Below, piece after piece: positions 1 to 7,312 of a DNA stretch of 64,000 nucleotides (positions are counted from its first letter, which is position 1; every line of letters starts with the position of its first letter). The stretch covers positions 1 through 64,000 of the forward strand of contig JANYGI010000023.1 in the NCBI GenBank assembly GCA_025362495.1, written 5' to 3'. Under the pieces are notes generated by a model. That model was not told the origin of the DNA and ran no database searches. It saw only the letters and a program-made list of their open reading frames with translations. Both the position numbers and the translations under genes were made by a program. The stretch comes from Byssovorax sp. (GTDB taxonomy: Bacteria > Myxococcota_A > Polyangia > Polyangiales > Polyangiaceae).

Positions 1-360
1 CATCAGAGACTCGACTGGCATGCGCGGTCGTGTCGTTGACGAGCGAGTCTTTTGCTTCTTCGGTCGGTGCGGGCGCGCCATACGTGCTGGCGTTTATGTC
101 CCACGCGCCAGCGCATATCCCCGCGCCGAATGGCCACTCCGCCTCCACGCGGCGACCTCCTCTGCCCACTCCGCCGCGCTGCGCCGCGCGGCGTTCACGC
201 GGCCGCGACCGCTGGCCTGCAAACTCGTCGTCTTCGCCATGGCCAGAACGTGGTGACCGAGCGAGGCCTACGCACTCAGGCTGGCCATAAGGGGCTTACG
301 GTCGGCGCTACGCGTCGAACCCGAGCGTGAGATGGCCGCATAAGGGCGAAACACGAGTCA
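1..360. other. left-edge segment without a supportable gene
   Basis: All short open frames here are Arg/Pro/Ala-rich with no recognisable motif, as expected from chance frames in G+C-rich DNA. I see no signal peptide, ribosome-binding site or family motif. The segment may contain the end of something lying to the left, but nothing supports it. Confidence 0.4.
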
Positions 361-387
361 GAGTCTGGCCGGAATTCGGCCAGACTC
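361..387. repeat. palindromic hairpin, copy 1
   Basis: Perfect 11-bp arms GAGTCTGGCCG / CGGCCAGACTC around the loop GAATT. The same arms recur at 467-493 with a different loop. There is no T-run, so it is not a classical intrinsic terminator. It looks like a dispersed palindromic (REP-like) element or a paired transcript-end hairpin. Confidence 0.75.
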
Positions 388-400
388 TTCCGTCGCGTAC

Positions 401-421
401 GGGGAGGCAACTTGCCTCCCC
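401..421. repeat. GC-rich hairpin between the twin palindromes
   Basis: Arms GGGGAGGC (401-408) and GCCTCCCC (414-421) around a five-base loop. It lies between the two identical 11-bp-arm hairpins, so 361-493 is a cluster of three stem-loops with no gene in it. Confidence 0.6.
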
Positions 422-466
422 GCCCCAGGGAAGTTCCTTCCGCGGGGCCCCACCCCACTCCGCATC

Positions 467-493
467 GAGTCTGGCCGATAAACGGCCAGACTC
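467..493. repeat. palindromic hairpin, copy 2 (3' end of the 494-1793 operon)
   Basis: Same 11-bp arms as copy 1 but with the loop ATAAA. It directly abuts the TGA stop (494-496) of the leftward 193-residue gene, so it is placed to define or protect the 3' end of that transcript. Arms identical and loops different argue that the structure, not the loop, is conserved. Confidence 0.7.
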
Positions 494-1075
494 TCAGCTC
501 GCAGCAGAGTCTCGCGGCTGCTCTGCGCGCTCCAGCAAGGCGAAGAGATCGGCGCGCGCGCCGACGGCCCCGATCAGCTCACGTTGCAGCCTTTCGGCCG
601 TCACCACATGGTGACCTCCGGGCGTGATCCGCGAGGGCGGCAGGGTGCTCACGACGCACGCGAACAGACGGGGCGGGCCCGGCCACGGCCGCACGAGCGT
701 GGCGTCCGCGCAGGGAGCAGCGTCGATCAGCGACGCGCGCGCCAGGCGCTCCAGGGGCTCGGCGCTCGTGAGGTAGACCTGTACGTCACCACCGGCGAGG
801 AACCCCGCGCCGCCATGCGCGAGCCGCATCGCCGTGTCGACCGCGAACACCGCGTCGTGCCGCAAGGCCTCGATGATCCGGGCTGGCTCGGTGCGAAGGA
901 TCCTCACCATCGGCACGCCTTGAAGGCGAAAGAGCACGGGGACGATGTTCACCATACGGCGCCAGATGGGGCCGCTCAGCTCGCGCACCATGCGCTCTCG
1001 ACGCAGGCGCGCCCGATCGCGCCGCAAGGCCGCGAGGCGCTCGTCCGCGGTGAGCCCACGCGGGCGATCAACCAT
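494..1075 (-). CDS. unrecognised 193-aa partner of nucleotidyltransferase-like protein
   Basis: A 193-residue soluble protein, Arg-rich at the N-terminus (residues 10-35), with no membrane segment and no motif I can name with confidence. The C-terminal third (HHVVTAERLQRELIGAVG, then ARADLFALLERAE) looks helical. It starts at ATG 1075 and overlaps the stop of the upstream nucleotidyltransferase-like gene by 8 bases, so the two are very probably translationally coupled. Such strict pairing is typical of toxin-antitoxin or abortive-infection modules (AbiE-type systems pair a nucleotidyltransferase with a second protein), but I cannot show that this is the AbiEi-type partner. The transcript ends at the palindrome abutting the stop codon. 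Confidence 0.6.
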   Translation of the reverse strand: MVDRPRGLTADERLAALRRDRARLRRERMVRELSGPIWRRMVNIVPVLFRLQGVPMVRILRTEPARIIEALRHDAVFAVDTAMRLAHGGAGFLAGGDVQVYLTSAEPLERLARASLIDAAPCADATLVRPWPGPPRLFACVVSTLPPSRITPGGHHVVTAERLQRELIGAVGARADLFALLERAEQPRDSAAS

Positions 1076-1793
1076 GGCGAAGCTCCACCAGCGTCAGGAG
1101 ACGTTCGAGTCCGATCTCTGCCTGCCTCAAGACAGGCGCATACCCTTCGGCTCCCGCGTCCGTGAAGAGTGGATCGCGTTCGAGAGCCAGGAAAGCGTCC
1201 TGGGCTCCGGCCCGGAGATCCTCGATACGCACCGGATCGATGTCGGCGAGCAGCCGCGCGAGCTCGGTTTCGAAGCCCGCTTCATTCACGTGCTCGGCCA
1301 TCACCAGGAGCGCCTGGATCTTGTCCTTTGCCCCCTTGTGCGCCCGCTCGGTGAGGAGCTTGGTGGCCACGAACCCCGCAGGGGTGAGCGTGCGCCCGCC
1401 GTCGACGAGGGCCATCGTGGCCTGTTTCTCGCCGACAATCCGCGAGATGTCCTCGAACACCATCACCCGCAGGAGGCCAGCGCCGCCGATGTGATCGCCT
1501 CGCTCGGGATCGCCATGCCCGAGCAGATCGAAGCTGATTCCACGCGCAGCGCTCACAAAGGTGGCAGTGCCCGCCTCGTGCTCGAACCCCTCGCGAGTCA
1601 GCGCCTCGACGATCGCGGGGCCATCTGTCACCACGATCTCCTCGGGGATCGCGACGTCGATGTCCTCCGTCAATGCGGGCACGCTCGTCGCGAACCCGAA
1701 TAAGCCCGAGGAGCCGACGAGCACGGCCGTGTCGCCGATGGGGCTCCGTTTGAGCGCCGCCAGAACTTCGAGCGCGATCAGGCGATCGGTCAC
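1068..1793 (-). CDS. nucleotidyltransferase-fold protein (AbiE/MNT-like)
   Basis: A 241-residue protein. Near the N-terminus it has the pattern LVGSSGLFGF followed by TEDIDVAI, which matches the GS...DxD arrangement of minimal nucleotidyltransferases (Gly-Ser loop, then metal-binding acidic residues). Proteins of this fold act as toxins or regulators that transfer nucleotides to RNA or protein; the substrate here cannot be told. The apparent start is GTG at 1793, with no clear ribosome-binding site. It is the first gene of a leftward two-gene operon and overlaps the 193-residue gene by 8 bases. The solitary pair between palindromic repeats and a decayed antitoxin gene fits an accessory defence or addiction module, but function is inference. 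Confidence 0.6.
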   Translation of the reverse strand: MTDRLIALEVLAALKRSPIGDTAVLVGSSGLFGFATSVPALTEDIDVAIPEEIVVTDGPAIVEALTREGFEHEAGTATFVSAARGISFDLLGHGDPERGDHIGGAGLLRVMVFEDISRIVGEKQATMALVDGGRTLTPAGFVATKLLTERAHKGAKDKIQALLVMAEHVNEAGFETELARLLADIDPVRIEDLRAGAQDAFLALERDPLFTDAGAEGYAPVLRQAEIGLERLLTLVELRHG

Positions 1794-2133
1794 GCGGCGA
1801 CTCTAGCAGCCGGGCCCCCGCCGCGCGCAATATCAACCGCGCGAGCGGCAAGCGCCCCCTTGCGCTCTCGGTAGGGTACCTGCATGCGGGCGCGGCCAGG
1901 GTCACTCGATCGCGATGTTCCGCTTGTTGCAGGGTCCAGAAAGGCTTCCCCGCGACGTTGGTCCGCCACCTGCGGCCTCCGCAAGAGGGTCCCGGACATG
2001 GTGCGGCGGCGCTCGCAGGCCGCGCAAGGGCCAGCGCGACGCGTGGGTTCACCGGGCGCGGCTGCTGCCCGCGGCCCCGGCCCGCGCCGCTCCCGGCGGG
2101 TCCTTGCCAGTCGCGGTGTCGCATACCAACGCA
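1794..2133. other. gap of about 340 bases without a supportable gene
   Basis: Frames across this gap are Arg/Pro-rich and lack recognisable motifs. Just before the antitoxin remnant there is an inverted repeat GCATAC (2121-2126) / GTATGC (2138-2143), which could be the relic of an autoregulatory operator. The promoter of the leftward nucleotidyltransferase operon should also lie here but is not obvious. Confidence 0.4.
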
Positions 2134-2298
2134 ATGCGTATGCTGACCAATCACCTCACCAGGATCGGCGACAGCACTGGAATCATCATCGACCGCCCGA
2201 TTCTGGCCCTCCTCCGCCTGGAGCGCGTCACGCTCGCGAAGGAGCGGATCGTCTCGGGGCGAACGGGGCGATATCCACGGGCGGCTCACCGCCCGTGA
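2134..2298 (+). pseudogene. truncated AbrB/MazE-type antitoxin remnant
   Basis: A 54-codon frame whose first half, HLTRIGDSTGIIIDRPIL, matches the start of small SpoVT/AbrB-fold antitoxins (typically LT+xGNSxGxxIxKPxL). After about 30 residues the similarity stops and the frame runs antisense into the 3' end of thiO, ending at 2298. Intact relatives are about 70-90 residues and are followed by a PIN-type toxin gene; none is present. The reading is that thiO and the remnant became juxtaposed by a deletion that removed the antitoxin C-terminus and the toxin. The inverted repeat overlapping the start codon may be its old operator. Confidence 0.5.
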
Positions 2299-3373
2299 GC
2301 AGGGCGGCCACGATCTCGCCGGTGATCGGCGCGAGCAGGACGCCATTGCGGAAGTGGCCAGTCGCGATCACCAGGCCTTCGATACCGACCGTGCCAATCA
2401 GGGGCATGTCGTCGTGCGTCTTCGGGCGGAAGCCGGCCCAGGCGCGATTCAGGCGCGCGTCGTGGAGCGCGGGGACGAGTCGGAGCGCCGCGGTGAGCAG
2501 ATCGCGGACGCCGCTCACCGTGGCGCCCTCGCGGAAGCCGACGAGCTCGACGGTGGAGCCCACGAGCAGGCGGCCATCGTCGCGCGGCGAGAGGTAGCAA
2601 TCGGCCGCCTCGATCACGCCGCGCACGACGGGCGCGCCCACGTGGAGCTCGATGATCTGGCCGCGCGCGGGCTGCACGGCACCGGGCGCGAGCGAGGTCT
2701 CGCCGATCAGCGACGACCAGCTTCCGGCGGCGATCACCACGGCGTCCGCAGGGATCACCGTGCCGTCGTCGAGGAGCACGCCGGCCGCGCGATCGCCGCG
2801 CACGACCACGCGCGTCACGGTCGCCGGCGAGCGAAATGTGACGCCGGCGCGCGCCGCGGCGAGGCGAACGGCGGCCATCAGAGCGGGCGGATCGATGCGG
2901 TGATCGTCGGCGAAGCGCACCGCGCCGACGACGTGATCGGCGAGCGCGGGCTCGATGGCGTGGACCCCCGCGGCGTCGAGGTGCTCGACCCGGTAGCCGG
3001 CGATCGCTTGCCACGCGGCGGCGTGCTCGAGAGCGCGGAGCGAGGCCGTGTCGGTCGCCACGCGCGCCACGCCGGCAGGGCGCATCTCCACGTCGAGGCC
3101 GCTCTGCGCGGTGATCGCGGCGATCCACGCGGGGTAACGATCGCGGCTCGAAAGGCAGAGGCGCGAGAGCGGGTTGTCGCCGTGGAGGGCTTCGAGCTGC
3201 GCGCCGAGGATGCCCGCGGCGGCGCTGGATCCCTGGGGACCACGGCCGACGGGATCGAGCGGGCCGCGCTCGATCACCGTGATTTGAAGGCCCTTTGCGG
3301 TGAGGGCGAGCGCCGCGGCGCAGCCGATTATCCCGCCCCCGATCACCAGCACAGCGGTCATCGCGGGCGGCAT
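2228..3373 (-). CDS. thiO: glycine oxidase / ThiO-type FAD-dependent amine oxidase
   Basis: A 381-residue flavoprotein of the D-amino-acid-oxidase (DAO) family. The N-terminal Rossmann motif VIGGGIIGCAAAL binds FAD. The C-terminal segment with GLVIATGHFRNGVLLAP is the signature of glycine oxidase ThiO, which oxidises glycine to iminoglycine for the thiazole moiety of thiamine. The start is ATG 3373, or the second Met four codons later, directly before the FAD motif. It lies 9 bases downstream of the ferredoxin-like gene on the same strand, so they are probably co-transcribed. No other thiamine gene is adjacent, so a role in general amine oxidation cannot be excluded. Its 3' end overlaps the antitoxin remnant antisense. 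Confidence 0.85.
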   Translation of the reverse strand: MPPAMTAVLVIGGGIIGCAAALALTAKGLQITVIERGPLDPVGRGPQGSSAAAGILGAQLEALHGDNPLSRLCLSSRDRYPAWIAAITAQSGLDVEMRPAGVARVATDTASLRALEHAAAWQAIAGYRVEHLDAAGVHAIEPALADHVVGAVRFADDHRIDPPALMAAVRLAAARAGVTFRSPATVTRVVVRGDRAAGVLLDDGTVIPADAVVIAAGSWSSLIGETSLAPGAVQPARGQIIELHVGAPVVRGVIEAADCYLSPRDDGRLLVGSTVELVGFREGATVSGVRDLLTAALRLVPALHDARLNRAWAGFRPKTHDDMPLIGTVGIEGLVIATGHFRNGVLLAPITGEIVAALLTGGEPPVDIAPFAPRRSAPSRA

Positions 3374-3382
3374 AGCACACCG

Positions 3383-3904
3383 CTATTCGTCGGCGGCGTC
3401 CTCGGCCTCGTCGTCGGCCTCGTCCGCTGCGGCGGCCGCGGCGCCGGCCTTCTTCGGCTTGCTGGTGTTGCGCGGGGGCACGTCGCGCTCGCCCTTGCCG
3501 ACGGCCTTGGGGTTACCGTAGGGGTAGGCGGCGGTGCCCGACGCATCGATCGGCAGCCGTTTTGCCGTGGGATCTGTCTTCGGCGTCGGCGCGGGAGCGA
3601 CCGGGCGCGGCGCGCGCAGACGATCGGCGAGGCCGCCCTGGGTGAAGATCTCGACGTCGCCGAGGATCAGCGCCTTGTCGGCGTAACGCTTGATCCCGCG
3701 AATGCCGCGGAGCTTCTCCCAGAAGCCGGGCGCGGAGACGCAGCCATCGGCGCCCTTCACCCAGACCGTGTAGTCGCCGATGCCCGTCCCCGCGAACTGC
3801 TCGCGGCAGACGGCGATGCCCAGCTCGGCGGCGACGTCGCTGATTTTGCGGCCGGACTCGACCTCGACAATGCGGTGCTCGTTGACGAACGTGACCTTGG
3901 GCAT
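3383..3904 (-). CDS. ferredoxin-fold protein lacking the Fe-S cysteines
   Basis: A 173-residue protein. Residues 1-100 (MPKVTFVNEHRIVEVESG, then ISDVAAELGI) look like a beta-grasp 2Fe-2S ferredoxin domain. Only two cysteines are visible in it (AVCREQ and DGCVSAP), not the four needed to hold a 2Fe-2S cluster. The C-terminal third is a low-complexity Pro/Lys then Ala/Asp/Glu tail. I placed the start at ATG 3904, where the ferredoxin-like strand begins, because the longer frame adds only a Pro/Ala-rich stretch. It is the first gene of a leftward pair with thiO. It may be a structural or regulatory ferredoxin derivative; an electron-transfer role is doubtful. Confidence 0.6.
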   Translation of the reverse strand: MPKVTFVNEHRIVEVESGRKISDVAAELGIAVCREQFAGTGIGDYTVWVKGADGCVSAPGFWEKLRGIRGIKRYADKALILGDVEIFTQGGLADRLRAPRPVAPAPTPKTDPTAKRLPIDASGTAAYPYGNPKAVGKGERDVPPRNTSKPKKAGAAAAAADEADDEAEDAADE

Positions 3905-4078
3905 GGGGGCCGCGGGAGCGTGGTGGAAGGGCGCGGAGGCGTCAAGCGCGCGGGGAGGCTTCGGGCTTTCCCGTGCTGACGCGACGGAACCCACGCGCTT
4001 CGCCGGTTCTCCGCGCTGGCAGCCCTCGCCCGGACGGCCTTCGCAGCGTTATCCTCCGCCCCCCAAGCGAGGTTCAGC

Positions 4079-6046
4079 ATGTCCCACGACGCGATCACTT
4101 CTCACCTCAAAGAGACCCGCCGCTTCGAGCCGCCGGCCGATTTCGCGAAGAGCGCGCGCATCCCGACGCGCGAGGCCTACGACGCTATGTACAAAGAGAG
4201 CGTCGAGAGCCCCGAGACGTTCTGGCGCCGCGAGACCGCCGATCTCGTGCTGCGCACGCCGTGGACGACGACGCTGGAGTGGAAGCTCCCGCACGCCAAG
4301 TGGTTCCAGGGCGCCACGCTCAACATCACCGAGAGCTGCCTCGATCGGCACCTCATGACGGCGACGCGCAACAAGGCGGCGATCATCTGGGAGGGCGAGC
4401 TCGGCGCGACGAAGACGCTGACGTACGCGCAGCTCCACCGCGAGACGGTGCTGCTCGCGGACGCGCTGCGGAAGCACGGGATCGTGAAGGGCGATCGCGT
4501 CGCCATCTACATGGGCATGGTGCCCGAGGTCGCCGTGGCGATGCTCGCGTGCGCGCGGCTCGGCGCGGTCCACACGGTGATCTTCGGCGGCTTCGCGGCC
4601 GACGCGATCCGTGATCGCATCCACGATTGCCAGGCCAAGATCGTGATCACGCAGGACGGCGGCTACCGGCGCGGCAGCGTGCTCGGGCTGAAGGAGGCCG
4701 TCGACAAGGCCCTGGCGCAGCCGCAGGCCGCGAGCGTGCAGAAGACGATCGTGCTCCAGCACCTCGGCCACGATCGCTGCCCCGTGAAGATGACCGAGGG
4801 CCGCGATCTGTGGTGGCACGAGATCGTCGGCGAGTCGCTCGGCGAGTCGCGCGAGGCCACGGTCTGCGAGGCCGAGGACCCGCTCTTTATCCTCTATACG
4901 TCGGGCTCGACCGGCAAGCCGAAGGGCGTGCTCCACACGACGCTGGGCTACCTCGCGGGCGTCCACGTCACGAGCAAGTACGTCTTCGATCTGCGCGAGA
5001 GCGACGTGTACTGGTGCACCGCCGACGTCGGCTGGGTGACGGGCCACAGCTACATCGTCTACGGCCCGCTCTCCAACGGGGCGACATGCTTGATGTATGA
5101 AGGAGCTCCGAATTTCCCGGACTGGGGCCGCTTCTGGCGCCTGATCGAGAAGCACGGCGTGACCACGCTCTACACCGCGCCGACGGCGATCCGCGCCTTC
5201 ATGCGCCAGGGCGACGAGTGGCCGAAGAAGAGCGATCTCTCGAGCCTGCGGCTCCTCGGCAGCGTGGGTGAGCCGATCAACCCCGAAGCGTGGATGTGGT
5301 ACCGCGAGCAGATCGGCGGCAATCGCTGCCCGATCGTCGACACGTGGTGGCAGACGGAGACGGGCTCGATCCTGATGACGACGGTGCCCGGCGCCGCGGC
5401 CTCGAAGCCGGGATCGACCGGCCTGCCGATGTTCGGCGTCGTCGCCGACGTCGTGAAGAAAGACGGCACTCCCGTCGGCGCCGGCGAGGGCGGGATGCTG
5501 ATCTTGAAGCAGCCCTGGCCGTCGATGCTGCGCACGCTGTGGAACGACGATGAGCGCTTCATGAAGTCGTACTTCAGCGACGTGCCCGGCGTGTACTTCA
5601 CGGGTGACGGCGCGCGCCGCGACGAGGACGGCTACTACTGGGTCGTCGGTCGCATCGACGATGTGCTCAACGTCGCCGGCCACCGGATCGGGACGGCCGA
5701 GATCGAGAGCGCGCTCGTGTCGCACCCGTCGGTCGCCGAGGCCGCGGCCGTGGGCCGGCCCGACGATCTCAAGGGCCAGGCGCTCGTCGTTTTCGTGTCA
5801 CTCCGGCCCGGCGTGAAATCGGGGCCCGACCTCGTGACCGCGCTCGGCGAGCACGTGGCGAAGGAGATCGGCAAGTTCGCCCGCCCCGACGCCATCCGCT
5901 TCACCGACTCGCTGCCGAAGACGCGGAGCGGCAAGATCATGCGCCGGCTGCTGAAGGACGTCGCCGCGGGGCGCGCGTCGACCGGCGACACCTCGACGCT
6001 GGAAGACCTCAGCGTCCTCGCGAAGCTCCGCGCCGACGAGGACTGA
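4079..6046 (+). CDS. acs: acetyl-CoA synthetase (AMP-forming)
   Basis: 655 residues, the standard length for Acs, which activates acetate to acetyl-CoA via acetyl-AMP. All adenylate-forming family motifs are present in order: YTSGSTGKPKGVLH (P-loop), DTWWQTETG, GDGARRDEDGYYWVVGR with the hinge Asp, NVAGHRIGTAEIE, and the C-terminal PKTRSGKIMRR carrying the lysine that is reversibly acetylated in this family. ATG 4079 is preceded by GAGG at about 4069, and a TATCCT element (4050-4055) about 24 bases upstream could be its -10. It is monocistronic; the next gene is 78 bases away. Confidence 0.97.
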   Translation: MSHDAITSHLKETRRFEPPADFAKSARIPTREAYDAMYKESVESPETFWRRETADLVLRTPWTTTLEWKLPHAKWFQGATLNITESCLDRHLMTATRNKAAIIWEGELGATKTLTYAQLHRETVLLADALRKHGIVKGDRVAIYMGMVPEVAVAMLACARLGAVHTVIFGGFAADAIRDRIHDCQAKIVITQDGGYRRGSVLGLKEAVDKALAQPQAASVQKTIVLQHLGHDRCPVKMTEGRDLWWHEIVGESLGESREATVCEAEDPLFILYTSGSTGKPKGVLHTTLGYLAGVHVTSKYVFDLRESDVYWCTADVGWVTGHSYIVYGPLSNGATCLMYEGAPNFPDWGRFWRLIEKHGVTTLYTAPTAIRAFMRQGDEWPKKSDLSSLRLLGSVGEPINPEAWMWYREQIGGNRCPIVDTWWQTETGSILMTTVPGAAASKPGSTGLPMFGVVADVVKKDGTPVGAGEGGMLILKQPWPSMLRTLWNDDERFMKSYFSDVPGVYFTGDGARRDEDGYYWVVGRIDDVLNVAGHRIGTAEIESALVSHPSVAEAAAVGRPDDLKGQALVVFVSLRPGVKSGPDLVTALGEHVAKEIGKFARPDAIRFTDSLPKTRSGKIMRRLLKDVAAGRASTGDTSTLEDLSVLAKLRADED

Positions 6047-6112
6047 AACGCTGCATTTTCAGGGGGTGGAGCTTCGATCTCGGCGAAACTTCACCCCCGT
6101 GGCGCGTCGCGC

Positions 6113-6118
6113 TACCCT
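6113..6118 (+). promoter_or_regulatory. candidate -10 element TACCCT
   Basis: TACCCT lies only 6 bases before the ATG at 6125, so a transcript from it would be leaderless or nearly so. Similar elements precede several other genes in the window (36814, 40107, 12376). No convincing -35 was found. Confidence 0.3.
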
Positions 6119-6124
6119 CCGGCC

Positions 6125-7180
6125 ATGCGCTCCTCTTTCGTCCGCTTCACGGCCGCGATCTCGCTGGCCACGATCTGTTCCGTCGTCGCGCCCGCCGCGC
6201 TCGCGCAGGGCGCGCCGCCCGCGGCCGATCCGGCCAAGATCGAGGAAGCCAAGAAGCACATGCAGGCCGGCGCGGCCTTCTACAACGATCCCAGCGGCCA
6301 CAAGTGCGAGGAGGCCATCCGCGAGTTCGGCAAGGCCTACGAGCTCTCGGGGTCGCTCAACGCGCTCAAGGGCCAGGCCGTGTGCAACCTCGAGCTGGAG
6401 CGCGACGGCGAGGCGATCGATCAGTACACGAAGTACCTCGCGGCCAAGGGCGCGGCGATCGATCCCGCCGACAAGGCCCAGGTCGAGACCGACGTGAACA
6501 CCCTGCGCGCGTCGGTCGCGTCGGTCAGCTTCAGCACCGATCACGCGGGCGTGAAGATCACCGACACGCGCACGCCCTCGAAGGGCTTCCCGATCACCAA
6601 CCGCTACCCGCTGCCGATGACGGGGCGCAAAATCGGGATCCACCCCGGCCAGCACACGTTCATCGCCAGCACCGAGGGGATGCCCGATCAAACGTGGACG
6701 ATGGAGATCGTCAACGGCGGGAAGTTCGAGCACACGTTCGAGTTCGACAAGGGCAAGCCGGTCGTCGTCGAGGGCGACAAGGTCGAGAAGCCCGCCGAGC
6801 AGAAGATGGTGCAGCGCCGCCCGGTGCCGACGAGCGTGTTCGTGACCGGCGGCCTCACGGTCGCGCTCGCAGTGCCGTTCGCGATTTTCGGCGTCAGCGC
6901 GCTCGGCAAGGGCAGCGACTACAAGGCCGCCAACGGCCACCAGTCAAAGGCGCAGCTCGACGTGCTCGCCTCGAGCGTCAAGTCGGCGAACACGATCACC
7001 GACATCTTCATGGGCGCGACCATCGCGAGCGCCGCCGTGACGGTGGTCCTCTACGCGACGCGGCCGACGAAGCTGGTGCCGGAGACGCCGCCCGCCGACG
7101 GGCCGAAGGTTGGCAGCGTCCACGTGCTCCCGACCGTCGGTCGCGAGGGTGGAGGCGCCGTCCTCGTGGGGGCCTTCTGA
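6125..7180 (+). CDS. secreted/membrane TPR-type protein, STPK-associated
   Basis: 351 residues with a cleavable signal peptide (residues 1-28, ending APAALAQG), a TPR-like helical segment (about 35-130: CEEAIREFGKAYELSG, AVCNLELERDGEAI), a beta-rich middle, and two hydrophobic segments near the C-terminus (FVTGGLTVALAVPFAIFGV and FMGATIASAAVTVVLY) with a short tail. Genes of this shape commonly sit beside Ser/Thr kinases in Polyangiales, and an STPK follows 132 bases downstream on the same strand. It probably acts at the cell envelope; the precise function is unknown. The element TACCCT just before the ATG suggests a leaderless mRNA. Confidence 0.7.
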   Translation: MRSSFVRFTAAISLATICSVVAPAALAQGAPPAADPAKIEEAKKHMQAGAAFYNDPSGHKCEEAIREFGKAYELSGSLNALKGQAVCNLELERDGEAIDQYTKYLAAKGAAIDPADKAQVETDVNTLRASVASVSFSTDHAGVKITDTRTPSKGFPITNRYPLPMTGRKIGIHPGQHTFIASTEGMPDQTWTMEIVNGGKFEHTFEFDKGKPVVVEGDKVEKPAEQKMVQRRPVPTSVFVTGGLTVALAVPFAIFGVSALGKGSDYKAANGHQSKAQLDVLASSVKSANTITDIFMGATIASAAVTVVLYATRPTKLVPETPPADGPKVGSVHVLPTVGREGGGAVLVGAF

Positions 7181-7312
7181 CGCGCACCCTCGCTCGACCG
7201 TTCCTCGCGCGCTCGCACGCCCGGGCGGCGTGGCCCGCGGGCGAGCACGTCGGCGCCGAAAAAAACCCGCGGTGCGCTGCCGCTTGGGTGGATAATCGGA
7301 GCTGAGGCCTCT

